NCBI GenBank assembly: GCA_964495555.1
Contig: CAZBWA010000005.1
Span: forward strand, 1-61,970
DNA from: VGCC01 sp964495555
Lineage (GTDB): Bacteria > Actinomycetota > Actinomycetes > S36-B12
DNA length: 61,970 nt
Direction: 5' to 3'
Under the pieces are notes generated by a model. That model did not search any database. It had not been told where the DNA came from and was given only the letters and a program-made list of their open reading frames with translations. Positions 15,932 to 24,199 of the stretch are shown piece after piece (within the stretch, counting starts at the first letter, position 1; each line of letters begins with the position of its first letter). Both the position numbers and the translations under genes were made by a program.

Positions 15932-17587
15932 ATGGTGGCCGAGGTGCCGCAGGGCAGGGTGAACGAGCTCGAAACGACCCTCGCGCATGTCCGGGGCGAA
16001 CTCGCGGCGCAGCGGGACCACAATGCCCGCCTGATCTCCACCCTGCGCGAGGCACGGGAGCAGATCGTCAACCTCAAGCAGGAGTTGGACAGACTCGCCC
16101 AACCGCCCAACGGATACGCCACGTTTATTTGTCGGCATAAGGACGATTCCCTGGACATCAGCCTTGCCGGGCGCAAGATGCGCGTCACGGCGTCACCCAC
16201 CATTGATCTGGACGCGTTACGCCCAGGTCAGGAGCTCGTCGTCAACGAGGCAATGAACGTCGTCGACGTTCGCGAATTTGAGTCCGTGGGCGAGATCGTC
16301 ACGCTGAAGGAGCGGCTCAGTGAGGGGCGTGCCCTCGTCGTCGGCCACACCGACGATGAGCGGGTCGTGAGGCTGGCGGGCAGTTTGAACGGGGTGCAAC
16401 TTCGCGCGGGGGACGCGTTGCTCTGTGACATTCGCAGTAACTACGCCATCGAACGCGTGCCCAAGGCCGAAGTGGAGGAGTTGGTACTCGAAGAGGTTCC
16501 CGATATCCGCTACGAGGACATCGGGGGCTTGGGGGAGCAGATCGAGGCGATCCGAGACGCCGTGGAGCTGCCTTTCATGCATGCGGAACTCTTCGCGGAA
16601 CACTTCCTCAAGGCCCCCAAGGGCATCCTGTTGTACGGGCCTCCCGGATGTGGCAAGACCCTGATCGCGAAAGCGGTCGCCAACTCACTCGCCCGAAAGG
16701 TAGCGGAAAAGACGGGTCGTGAGGACACTCGCTCGTACTTCCTGAACATCAAGGGCCCTGAGCTCCTGAACAAGTACGTGGGCGAGACGGAGCGCCACAT
16801 CCGCCTGGTCTTCCAGCGTGCCCGGGAGAAGGCCTCTGAGGGCTTGCCCGTCATCGTCTTCTTCGACGAGATGGATTCACTTTTCCGCACGCGCGGCACC
16901 GGCGTCAGCAGTGATGTCGAGAACACGATCGTCCCGCAGTTGCTGAGTGAGATCGACGGTGTGGAGACCCTGGAGAACGTGATTGTGATCGGGGCCTCCA
17001 ACCGTGAGGACATGATCGATCCCGCGATCCTCAGGCCGGGTCGCCTCGATGTGAAGATCAAAATCCAACGCCCGGATGCCGAGGCAGCGAGGGAGATCCT
17101 GTCGAAGTACCTGACACCCGAGGTGCCTTTGCACCCGGATGACATCGCCGAGAACGGTGACGACAGGGTCGTGACCTGCGCGAACATGATCCAGCGAGCT
17201 GTCGAGCAGATGTATGCCGAGAGCGAGGACAATCGTTTTCTCGAGGTCACGTACGCCAACGGGGACAAGGAGATCCTCTACTTCAAGGACTTCAATTCCG
17301 GTGCCATGTTGGAGAACATCGTCGCCAGGGCCAAGAAGAGCGCGATCAAGGCCTTCCTCGACACGGGGGAGAAGGGCATCCGCGTTCAGCACCTGCTCTC
17401 CGCCTGCGTCGATGAGTTCCGGGAGAACGAGGACCTTCCCAACACCACGAACCCGGATGACTGGGCGCGAATCTCGGGCAAGAAGGGTGAGCGCATCGTC
17501 TTCATCCGGACCCTCATCCAGGGGAAGAAGGGTGCGGAAGCCGGTCGCTCGATCGATACGGTCGCGCACACCGGCCAGTACCTCTGA
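15932..17587 (+). CDS. arc: Proteasome-associated AAA ATPase (ARC/Mpa)
   Basis: The 551-residue hexameric unfoldase that recognises Pup on tagged proteins and feeds them to the 20S proteasome. From the N-terminus it has a Pup-binding coiled coil (about 10-50, heptads such as LIST LREAREQIVNLKQELDRL), two OB domains (about 60-200), and an AAA module with Walker A GPPGCGKT (236-243) and Walker B VIVFFDEMDSL (about 307-317). The C-terminus is Gln-Tyr-Leu, the gate-opening tail that docks into the alpha ring. The ATG at 15932 follows an AGGAGC ribosome site; upstream in-frame codons lie inside trmI. Confidence 0.97.
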   Translation: MVAEVPQGRVNELETTLAHVRGELAAQRDHNARLISTLREAREQIVNLKQELDRLAQPPNGYATFICRHKDDSLDISLAGRKMRVTASPTIDLDALRPGQELVVNEAMNVVDVREFESVGEIVTLKERLSEGRALVVGHTDDERVVRLAGSLNGVQLRAGDALLCDIRSNYAIERVPKAEVEELVLEEVPDIRYEDIGGLGEQIEAIRDAVELPFMHAELFAEHFLKAPKGILLYGPPGCGKTLIAKAVANSLARKVAEKTGREDTRSYFLNIKGPELLNKYVGETERHIRLVFQRAREKASEGLPVIVFFDEMDSLFRTRGTGVSSDVENTIVPQLLSEIDGVETLENVIVIGASNREDMIDPAILRPGRLDVKIKIQRPDAEAAREILSKYLTPEVPLHPDDIAENGDDRVVTCANMIQRAVEQMYAESEDNRFLEVTYANGDKEILYFKDFNSGAMLENIVARAKKSAIKAFLDTGEKGIRVQHLLSACVDEFRENEDLPNTTNPDDWARISGKKGERIVFIRTLIQGKKGAEAGRSIDTVAHTGQYL

Positions 17588-17606
17588 CTCGGCATAGGCG
17601 TCACAG

Positions 17607-19136
17607 ATGAGTGTCCATCGGATCATGGGGTTGGAGACCGAGTACGGGATCTCCGTCCTGGGTCATCCCACGATGAACGCAATGGTCGCCTCCAGCCACA
17701 TTGTGAACTCGTACGCCTCGCATGTGGGGGCCGTGGGCGCGACGAGGCCCCGATGGGACTACGAACTGGAGTCCCCCTTGCGAGATGCCCGAGGATTCGA
17801 CATGTCGCGAGCCGAGGCCGATCTGAGTCAGTTGACGGACGAGGATCTTGGACTCGCGAACGTGATCCTCACCAATGGCGCCCGCCTCTACGTGGATCAC
17901 GCGCATCCGGAGTACTCCAGCCCCGAGGTCACGAATCCGCGCGATGCCGTCATCTGGGATCGCGCGGGTGCGGTGATCATGCACCACGCCGCGGTGGACG
18001 CGAGCGCTGCGCCCGGACTGACGTTCCTGCTCTACAAGAACAACACAGATAACAAGGGCGTCTCGTACGGATGTCACGAGAACTACCTCATGAGGCGGAC
18101 GACCCCCTTCACCTCCATCGTGTCCGCGCTCACACCGTTCTTCATATCCCGACAGATTTTCACGGGCGCAGGGCGCCTCGGACGCGGCCAGGATGGCTCC
18201 GTCGACGGATTTCAGTTGAGCCAGCGCGCGGACTTCTTCGAAGTCGAGGTGGGCCTGGAGACCACACTCAAGCGCCCGATCATCAACACCCGGGATGAGC
18301 CCCATGCGGATCCCGAGAAGTATCGGCGACTCCACGTCATCGTCGGTGATGCGAATCTGAGCGACACCGCCACCTACCTGAAGATGGGCACCACCGCGAT
18401 CGTCTTGTCGATGATCGAAGCGGACGTGCAGGAGATCCTGGACCTCATGCCCCTTCGCCCAGTCCAGGAGATGCACGCCGTATCGCATGACGTCGACCTC
18501 ACACATCGGATCGCACTCGAGCGGGGGAGACAATTCACCGCATTGGAGATGCAGCGGCTCTTCCTCGAGGCTGCCTGGCGCCACTGCGACGGCCCCTTGG
18601 GCGTGGATGAACAGACCAAGGATGTACTCGCCCTGTGGGAGCGCACACTCGACGTGCTCGAAAACGACCGCTCTGCGGCTGCTTCGACGATCGACTGGTG
18701 CGCGAAGCTGGCCCTGATGGAGGGATATCGCCGACGAGACGGTCTCAGCTGGCGTGATCCACGACTGGCGCTCATCGATCTGCAGTACTCCGACATGCGG
18801 CCCGAGAAAGGTTTGGCGTATCAGCTGGAGAGGCACGGGAAGCTGACCCGGATGACGTCCGAGGCCGAAGTGCTCGCCGCTGTCGACTCTGCGCCCCGCG
18901 ACACTCGGGCCTATTTCCGAGGGGAGTGCATGCGCCGCTACCCCGACAACATCGCGGCCGCGGCGTGGGACTCGGTGGTCTTCGACCTTCCGGAGGCAGA
19001 AACGCTGCTCCGCGTCCCGACGATGGAGCCCACCCGCGGGACAGCCGCCCACGTCGAGCACCTCCTCGATCAGGCCCCGACCGCCGGCGAGTTGGTTCGC
19101 CTGCTCCAGGGAGAAGGTTCGGAGCCCACGCGTTAG
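17607..19136 (+). CDS. dop: Depupylase / Pup deamidase
   Basis: A 509-residue Dop of the carboxylate-amine ligase fold. It deamidates the C-terminal Gln of Pup to Glu and removes Pup from substrates. The N-terminal IMGLETEYGISVLG carries the catalytic acidic residues. FLLYKNNTDNKGVSYGCHENYLM and PIINTRDEPHADPEKYRRLHVIVGDAN are shared with PafA but are longer here. The length exceeds PafA, as expected. It lies 19 nt after arc. Its TAG stop contributes the first bases of the pup -10 element. A Dop is required here because the encoded Pup ends in Gln. Confidence 0.97.
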   Translation: MSVHRIMGLETEYGISVLGHPTMNAMVASSHIVNSYASHVGAVGATRPRWDYELESPLRDARGFDMSRAEADLSQLTDEDLGLANVILTNGARLYVDHAHPEYSSPEVTNPRDAVIWDRAGAVIMHHAAVDASAAPGLTFLLYKNNTDNKGVSYGCHENYLMRRTTPFTSIVSALTPFFISRQIFTGAGRLGRGQDGSVDGFQLSQRADFFEVEVGLETTLKRPIINTRDEPHADPEKYRRLHVIVGDANLSDTATYLKMGTTAIVLSMIEADVQEILDLMPLRPVQEMHAVSHDVDLTHRIALERGRQFTALEMQRLFLEAAWRHCDGPLGVDEQTKDVLALWERTLDVLENDRSAAASTIDWCAKLALMEGYRRRDGLSWRDPRLALIDLQYSDMRPEKGLAYQLERHGKLTRMTSEAEVLAAVDSAPRDTRAYFRGECMRRYPDNIAAAAWDSVVFDLPEAETLLRVPTMEPTRGTAAHVEHLLDQAPTAGELVRLLQGEGSEPTR

Positions 19137-19139
19137 CCT
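19134..19139 (+). promoter_or_regulatory. pup: -10 element built on the dop stop codon (leaderless pup)
   Basis: TAGCCT, whose TAG is the dop stop, then 6 nt, then the pup ATG at 19146. It would give pup its own leaderless transcript, separate from arc-dop. Confidence 0.6.
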
Positions 19140-19145
19140 TGGGAT

Positions 19146-19340
19146 ATGGCCGGACAGGAGAGCACTGAGAAACGAGCAGCACGAGCCGATCGCGTGGAAG
19201 AGGAGGTCCCCGAGGCCACGCAGGTCGACACGTCGACCCTCGACGCCGACGTAGATGCCATCCTCGACGAGATCGATGAAGTACTCGAGGAAAACGCCGA
19301 GGACTTCGTCAAGTCGTTCGTGCAAAAGGGTGGGCAGTGA
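19146..19340 (+). CDS. pup: Prokaryotic ubiquitin-like protein Pup (Gln-ending)
   Basis: A 64-residue, strongly acidic, disordered protein that is conjugated through its C-terminus to substrate lysines to mark them for proteasomal degradation. The ending DFVKSFVQKGGQ is diagnostic. The terminal residue is Gln, so Dop must deamidate it before PafA can ligate it. The central region DADVDAILDEIDEVLEENAE is the helix that pairs with the ARC coiled coil. The N-terminal 25 residues are mixed charge. The ATG follows TAGCCT by 6 nt. The last 4 bases overlap prcB. Confidence 0.97.
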   Translation: MAGQESTEKRAARADRVEEEVPEATQVDTSTLDADVDAILDEIDEVLEENAEDFVKSFVQKGGQ

Positions 19341-20167
19341 CGCCTCCCGACGGCTTCACCCAAGCTTTCCGCGCCTTGGACTCGGTCTCCTTCGCCGACT
19401 TCCTCGATCGCGTGTCACCGGCGTCGTCCCCACGTCACGGGTCTACACAGGACCTCGGAGCCGTCCACGGCACGACCATCGTGGCGCTGCGCTGTGCCGG
19501 AGGCGTCGTAATGGCGGGGGATCGACGCGCAACCATGGGCAACTACATCGCCCAGAAGGACATCGAGAAGGTGTTCCCTGCCGACGACCTCTCCGTGGTC
19601 GGGATCGCGGGAACCGCCGGTATCGGCGTCGAGTTGGTGCGCCTGTTCTGTGTCGAACTGGAACACTACGAGAAGATCGAGGGCTTCCCTCTCTCATTGG
19701 AGGGGAAGGCGAACCGGCTCGCGAGCCTGCTGCGCACGAACCTCGGCTTGGCGATGCAGGGCCTCGCGGCCGTGCCCCTCTTCGCTGGGTTCGACACGCG
19801 CAGCGATCTGGGGCGGATCTTCTCCTATGACGTGACAGGTGGCCGCTACGAGGAACACGACTTCTACGCGGTGGGGTCCGGCTCCACCTTCGCACGAGGG
19901 TCGCTCAAGAAGCTCTACCGGCGGGAGCTCGACTGCTCGGACGCGGTCCAGGTCGCCCTGGAGGCGCTCTTCGATGCGGCCGACGATGACAGTGCGACGG
20001 GAGGACCTGACCCCGCCCGGGGTATTTACCCGGTGATCGCCCGGGTGACGCGCGAGGGAGTCACCATCCTCGGGGATGACGACGTGGGTCCGCGCGTTCA
20101 GAGGATGCTCGCCCTGCGGCAGGAGAATCCGGATGGCCCGACTGCCCAGGTCGGGGGTGTGTCATGA
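19337..20167 (+). CDS. prcB: 20S proteasome beta subunit
   Basis: The catalytic beta subunit of the core particle, 276 residues. A 45-residue propeptide is cleaved before Thr46 in VHG/TTIVALRCAGGVVMAGDRRATMG, exposing the N-terminal Thr nucleophile; the downstream Asp and Lys-equivalent positions are conserved. The later GTAGIGVELVRLF and YAVGSGSTFARG segments are typical of actinobacterial PrcB. The GTG start overlaps the pup stop by 4 bases (GTGA), and its own stop overlaps the prcA ATG (ATGA). The tight coupling should keep Pup and the core subunits in step. Confidence 0.97.
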   Translation: MTPPDGFTQAFRALDSVSFADFLDRVSPASSPRHGSTQDLGAVHGTTIVALRCAGGVVMAGDRRATMGNYIAQKDIEKVFPADDLSVVGIAGTAGIGVELVRLFCVELEHYEKIEGFPLSLEGKANRLASLLRTNLGLAMQGLAAVPLFAGFDTRSDLGRIFSYDVTGGRYEEHDFYAVGSGSTFARGSLKKLYRRELDCSDAVQVALEALFDAADDDSATGGPDPARGIYPVIARVTREGVTILGDDDVGPRVQRMLALRQENPDGPTAQVGGVS

Positions 20168-20856
20168 GCGTTCCCTTCTACGTCTCGCCCGAGCAGATCA
20201 TGAAAGACAAGGCGGACTTCGCACGCAAGGGGATCGCGCGTGGTCGCAGCGTGGTGGTGCTGCAGGCGAACGAGGGGATCCTCTTCGTGGCGGAAAATCC
20301 CTCGAAGGCCCTCCACAAGATCAGCGAGATCTACGACCGCATCGGATTCGCCGCGGTCGGCAAGTACAACGAGTTCGAGAACCTTCGAGTAGCCGGTATC
20401 CGCCTCGCGGACCTCCGTGGATACAGCTACGACCGATCCGACGTCACCGGACGCGGATTGGCCAACGCCTATGCGCAGACCCTGGGCTCTATTTTCACCG
20501 AGACGACCAAGCCATATGAAGTCGAGATCGTCGTGGCCGAGCTTGGCGCGACTATCGAACTCGACCAGATCTACCGACTGACCTTCGACGGATCTGTCGC
20601 GGATGAGCAGGGTTACGTGGCCATGGGTGGTCTCTCCGATGCCATCACTGGATACCTCAGGGAGCACTGGACCCCTCACTCGTCCCTGACGGTGAACTTG
20701 CGCCGTGCTGTGGAGGCCCTGGATGCACATGGCGCGGATCAGCCGCGATCCCTGGCACCTGAGGACCTGGAGGTCGCGCTCCTGGATCGATCGCGGTCGC
20801 GGCGCACGTTCCGACGGCTCGAGGCTACCGAGGTGGCGGCGCTTCTCGCCGGCTGA
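20164..20856 (+). CDS. prcA: 20S proteasome alpha subunit
   Basis: A 230-residue structural alpha subunit that forms the outer gating rings and receives the ARC C-terminal tail. The start PFYVSPEQIMKDKADFARKGIARGRSVVVL is highly typical of actinobacterial PrcA. It lacks a catalytic N-terminal Thr. The C-terminal region includes a short variable tail ending LEATEVAALLAG. It is coupled to prcB by an ATGA overlap. Assembly would be alpha7-beta7-beta7-alpha7. Confidence 0.96.
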   Translation: MSVPFYVSPEQIMKDKADFARKGIARGRSVVVLQANEGILFVAENPSKALHKISEIYDRIGFAAVGKYNEFENLRVAGIRLADLRGYSYDRSDVTGRGLANAYAQTLGSIFTETTKPYEVEIVVAELGATIELDQIYRLTFDGSVADEQGYVAMGGLSDAITGYLREHWTPHSSLTVNLRRAVEALDAHGADQPRSLAPEDLEVALLDRSRSRRTFRRLEATEVAALLAG

Positions 20857-20871
20857 TCCCACGAAGCGACG

Positions 20872-20877
20872 TAGGCT
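20872..20877 (+). promoter_or_regulatory. pafA: -10 element, leaderless (pafA)
   Basis: TAGGCT, then 6 nt, then the pafA ATG at 20884. Confidence 0.65.
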
Positions 20878-20883
20878 CGCTCC

Positions 20884-22248
20884 ATGGATCGCCGCATCTT
20901 CGGAATCGAGACCGAGTACGGGGTGACATGCACCTTCCGTGGCCAGCGGCGACTCAGCCCCGACGAGGTGGCCCGGTATCTCTTCCGAAGGGTCGTGTCC
21001 TGGGGTCGCAGCAGCAATGTGTTCCTCCGCAACGGATCCCGCCTCTATCTCGACGTCGGTTCCCACCCCGAGTACGCAACGGCCGAGTGCGACTCCATAC
21101 GGCAACTGGTCGCTCATGACCGTGCGGGCGAGCGGATCCTGGAGGGACTCTGCGTCGATGCCGAGCACCGTCTCCGCGAGGAGGGCATCAACGGCGACAT
21201 CTACCTGTTCAAGAACAACACAGACTCGGCGGGCAATTCCTACGGCTGCCATGAGAACTTCCTGGTCGAGAGGAGCGTGGACTTCCCGGCTTTGGCCGAG
21301 GGTTTCATTCCGTTCCTGATCTCCCGGCAGGCGATCGCGGGCGCGGGGAAAGTTCTCCAGACCCCCCGCGGTTCGCTGTACGCCTTGAGCCAGCGCGCCG
21401 ATCACATCTGGGAGGGTGTCTCCAGCGCCACCACACGCTCCCGTCCGATCATCAACACCCGCGACGAGCCGCACGCCGACGCCGACCTCTACCGCCGTCT
21501 CCACGTCATCGTGGGAGACAGCAACATGAGCGAAACCACCACGATGCTGAAGGTCGCCAGTGCCGATCTTGTGCTTCGGATGCTCGAGTCCGGCACGGTT
21601 ATGCGCGACATGTCCTTGGAGAACCCGATTCGGGCGATCCGGGAAATCAGCCACGACGTCACGGGGCAGCAGAAGGTACGGCTGGCCAACGGTCGGGAGT
21701 TGTCGGCGCTCGAGATGCAGATCGAATACTTCGACAAGGTGTCGACGTTCGTCGACCGCCGCGATCTCCGAGCCGAGCCGGTCGTTGCCCGCACGATGGA
21801 ACTGTGGGAGAGGACCATCAAGGCAGTCGGCGCTCAGGACCTCTCCCTGATCGATCGGGAGATCGACTGGGCGATCAAATGGCAGATGATCGATCGGTAC
21901 ATGCGGCGGCATGACCTCAGCCTGTCCTCGCCCAAGATCGCCCAGCTCGATCTCGCGTACCACGACATCAATCGACGACGCGGTCTGTACTACCTCCTGG
22001 AGAGACGCGGTCTGGTTGAGCGCGCCATCACTGATCTCGAGACGTACGAGGCCAAGGTGACTCCACCCCAAACCACGAGAGCCAAGCTCCGCGGCGACTT
22101 CGTCCGTCGGGCGCAGGAGCGGCGTCGCGACTTCACGGTGGACTGGGTCCACCTCAAATTGAACGACCAGGCCCAGCGCACCGTGCTCTGCAAGGATCCG
22201 TTCCAATCGGTGGACGAGCGTGTCGAGCGTCTCATCGCCAGCATGTGA
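20884..22248 (+). CDS. pafA: Pup-protein ligase
   Basis: A 454-residue ligase that uses ATP to join the C-terminal Glu of Pup to substrate lysines. The N-terminal FGIETEYGVTCTF places the catalytic acidic residues at Glu9 and Glu11. LYLDVGSHPEYATAECD, YLFKNNTDSAGNSYGCHENFLVER and PIINTRDEPHADADLYRRLHVI are family signatures. The C-terminal domain ends with RVERLIASM. It shares its fold with dop but is shorter and lacks the Dop loop. It has its own leaderless promoter although it lies only 27 nt after prcA. Confidence 0.97.
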   Translation: MDRRIFGIETEYGVTCTFRGQRRLSPDEVARYLFRRVVSWGRSSNVFLRNGSRLYLDVGSHPEYATAECDSIRQLVAHDRAGERILEGLCVDAEHRLREEGINGDIYLFKNNTDSAGNSYGCHENFLVERSVDFPALAEGFIPFLISRQAIAGAGKVLQTPRGSLYALSQRADHIWEGVSSATTRSRPIINTRDEPHADADLYRRLHVIVGDSNMSETTTMLKVASADLVLRMLESGTVMRDMSLENPIRAIREISHDVTGQQKVRLANGRELSALEMQIEYFDKVSTFVDRRDLRAEPVVARTMELWERTIKAVGAQDLSLIDREIDWAIKWQMIDRYMRRHDLSLSSPKIAQLDLAYHDINRRRGLYYLLERRGLVERAITDLETYEAKVTPPQTTRAKLRGDFVRRAQERRRDFTVDWVHLKLNDQAQRTVLCKDPFQSVDERVERLIASM

Positions 22249-22255
22249 CGTGCGT

Positions 22256-22261
22256 TAGGGT
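22256..22261 (+). promoter_or_regulatory. -10 element, leaderless (FKBP lipoprotein)
   Basis: TAGGGT, then 6 nt, then the ATG at 22268. Confidence 0.65.
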
Positions 22262-22267
22262 CCTGGG

Positions 22268-22861
22268 ATGTTGATGCGAACCGCGGCACTCGTCCTATCC
22301 GTCGTGACCCTGGCTGCCTGCGGACAGTCCGGTGAGGCGGCCGATGAAGTCGCCGCCGCGGCGCCTGACTCCGGGGAGTGGGTCACATCCGACTGCACCA
22401 CCCTGACCGAGGTCCCGGACGACACTGCGGCGCTCTCCGATGCGGACATGGTGGCTCCGGGCGTCGCCGTCACGGTCGTTGACCCAGCCGCACCGAGCGT
22501 CAGCGTGCAGCCCGGCACCGAATCGTCCCCCGACCTCATCAGCGCCACCGTTCGGGAGGGCTCGGGAGCCACTGCGGAATTGGGAGACACGATCTCCGTC
22601 CAGTACTGCGGGGTGGGGTTGACCACGGGGTTGCCCTTCGACTCTTCGTGGGCGCGTGGCGCCCCCGCCACATTCGCCCTCGTCGAGGGTGGTCTGATCC
22701 AGGGGTGGGTCGACGGCGTTCCCGGCATGAGCGTCGGAGAGCAGCGCGTCCTGGTCATCCCCGGACCCCTGGCCTATGGGGATGCGTCCCCGGGTGGCTC
22801 GATCCAGCCCAACGAAACCTTGGTCTTCCTCGTCGAACTCGTCGACGTACAGAAAGGGTGA
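22268..22861 (+). CDS. FKBP-type peptidyl-prolyl isomerase, predicted lipoprotein
   Basis: A 197-residue secreted protein. The N-terminus is a lipoprotein signal peptide with lipobox LAAC, so Cys18 would be lipidated and the protein anchored outside the cytoplasmic membrane. After a low-complexity Ala/acidic linker, a single FKBP domain occupies roughly residues 95-196: SVQYCGVGLTTGLPFDSSW, LIQGWVDGVPGMSVGEQRVLVIPGPLAYG and the closing LVFLVELVDVQ. It would catalyse proline isomerisation in extracytoplasmic folding. It is followed after 1 nt by a second FKBP gene. Confidence 0.92.
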   Translation: MLMRTAALVLSVVTLAACGQSGEAADEVAAAAPDSGEWVTSDCTTLTEVPDDTAALSDADMVAPGVAVTVVDPAAPSVSVQPGTESSPDLISATVREGSGATAELGDTISVQYCGVGLTTGLPFDSSWARGAPATFALVEGGLIQGWVDGVPGMSVGEQRVLVIPGPLAYGDASPGGSIQPNETLVFLVELVDVQKG

Positions 22862-22862
22862 C

Positions 22863-23222
22863 ATGGACAAGCCACTGATCGACTTCATCGAAGGCCCCGC
22901 GCCCGATGTCCTCGTGATCGAGGACATCGTCGTGGGGGAGGGGGCGGAGGCCACGCCGGGCGCCACGGTCGAGGTCCACTACGTGGGTGTCGAGTTCGAC
23001 TCGGGCGAACAGTTCGACGCGTCCTGGGACCGAGGGGAGAGCATTGCCTTCCCGCTGGCCGGACTCATTCAGGGCTGGCAGGAGGGTATTCCCGGCATGC
23101 GAGTGGGCGGGCGCCGTCAACTCGTCATACCCCCCGAGATGGCCTACGGTCCGGCGGGCGCCGGCCATCGACTGTCGGGCAAGACCCTCGTCTTCGTCAT
23201 CGATTTGCTCGCAGTGAAGTAG
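22863..23222 (+). CDS. FKBP-type peptidyl-prolyl cis-trans isomerase, cytosolic
   Basis: A minimal 119-residue FKBP domain without a signal peptide, so probably cytosolic. Family residues are clear in VEVHYVGVEFDSGEQFDASWDRGE, FPLAGLIQGWQEGIPGMRVGGRRQLVIPPEMAYG and the terminal LVFVIDLLAVK. The ATG is 1 nt after the stop of the lipoprotein FKBP. The pair may have arisen by tandem duplication, with one copy exported. In-frame codons before 22863 belong to the upstream gene's region and I do not use them. Confidence 0.93.
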   Translation: MDKPLIDFIEGPAPDVLVIEDIVVGEGAEATPGATVEVHYVGVEFDSGEQFDASWDRGESIAFPLAGLIQGWQEGIPGMRVGGRRQLVIPPEMAYGPAGAGHRLSGKTLVFVIDLLAVK

Positions 23223-23224
23223 CC

Positions 23225-24199
23225 GTGGGCAGTCGCCTGGAGCGGACCGAGCGCCTGTTGAATCTGGTGTTCTGTCTCATGGCGGCCCCGCGACCCGTGC
23301 CCCGGTCCACGATCCGGGCAAGCGTGGCCGGGTACGACCCCGATGCCTCCACCGAAGCCTTCGAGCGCATGTTCGAGCGTGACAAGGAAGAACTCCGGGG
23401 TATGGGCATCCCCATCGACACCGTTCTGGACGCCAACGGGGACGTCGCCGGGTATCGGATCCAGCCCTCCAGTTACCGCCTGGTGGACGTCCACCTGTCA
23501 CGCGAGGAGCAGGCGGCCGTCGGACTGGCCGCCCGGGTCTGGGACGGTGTGGCCTTGAGCGAGACCGCAGCCTTGGCAGCCCTCAAGCTGGCCGCGGCGG
23601 ATGATGACCGCGGCACTCCGACCGTCGAGCTTCCCCAGTTTGCCCGGCTCACCGCCGAGGACGCCCATCTGCTCCCGACGCTCCGAAGCGCACGCGAGGG
23701 CCGCCCCCTGGCCTTCGACTACCGCGGGCTCCACGACAGTGAGCCCAGTCGGCGGATGGTGGATGCGTGGGCCGTGATCGCGCGATCCGGCCATTGGTAC
23801 CTGATCGGTTTCGATCACGACCGTGAGGCCCCTCGGGCCTTCCGACTGTCCAGGATCCACGGACAGGTAGCCGTCGCCCCGGGACAGGTGTCGCATCCAC
23901 GTCCCGAAGGGTTCGATCCCGAGGACTTCATTCGCTTTGAACCCGGGGAGGTCATCGAGGCGACGATCACCGTCTCAGCCGGCGGCGGGGCGGAGCTCAT
24001 GCGCCGCGCCGTGGCCGCGCGATCGGTCGACAGAGGGACCGTCCTGGATGTCCGGATGGATCGGAACACACTGATCGGCCTGCTCACATCGTCGATCCGC
24101 TTCATCGTCGACGTCGAGCCGACGTACCTGCTCGACGATGTGCGTGAACGACTCACCCGGGTCCTGCAGACACACGCGGTGGAGGCTCCCCGTGACTGA
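23225..24199 (+). CDS. pafB: WYL-domain regulator PafB
   Basis: A 324-residue WYL-domain transcription factor. The N-terminal winged helix (ERTERLLNLVFCLMAAPRPVPRSTIRASV) is followed by a WYL domain near residues 150-210, with FDYRGL and SGHWYLIGFDHDREAPRAFRLSRI, and a C-terminal WCX-like extension. In mycobacteria PafB and PafC form a heterodimer that activates the LexA-independent DNA-damage response. The GTG start is 2 nt after the FKBP stop. The gene end overlaps the start of pafC. Confidence 0.93.
   Translation: MGSRLERTERLLNLVFCLMAAPRPVPRSTIRASVAGYDPDASTEAFERMFERDKEELRGMGIPIDTVLDANGDVAGYRIQPSSYRLVDVHLSREEQAAVGLAARVWDGVALSETAALAALKLAAADDDRGTPTVELPQFARLTAEDAHLLPTLRSAREGRPLAFDYRGLHDSEPSRRMVDAWAVIARSGHWYLIGFDHDREAPRAFRLSRIHGQVAVAPGQVSHPRPEGFDPEDFIRFEPGEVIEATITVSAGGGAELMRRAVAARSVDRGTVLDVRMDRNTLIGLLTSSIRFIVDVEPTYLLDDVRERLTRVLQTHAVEAPRD

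Noticed and set aside
20098..22206. A very long open frame on the minus strand opposite prcA and pafA (about 700 codons), with others opposite dop, metH and gcvP.
   Set aside because: The plus-strand genes are certain. High GC at the third codon position leaves antisense frames open by chance, and the translations show no family motif, only Arg/His-rich sequence.
17607..22248. dop and pafA similarity as a recent duplication.
   Set aside because: They share a fold and motifs but differ in length and in the Dop loop. Both are universal in Pup systems, so this is an ancient paralogy.
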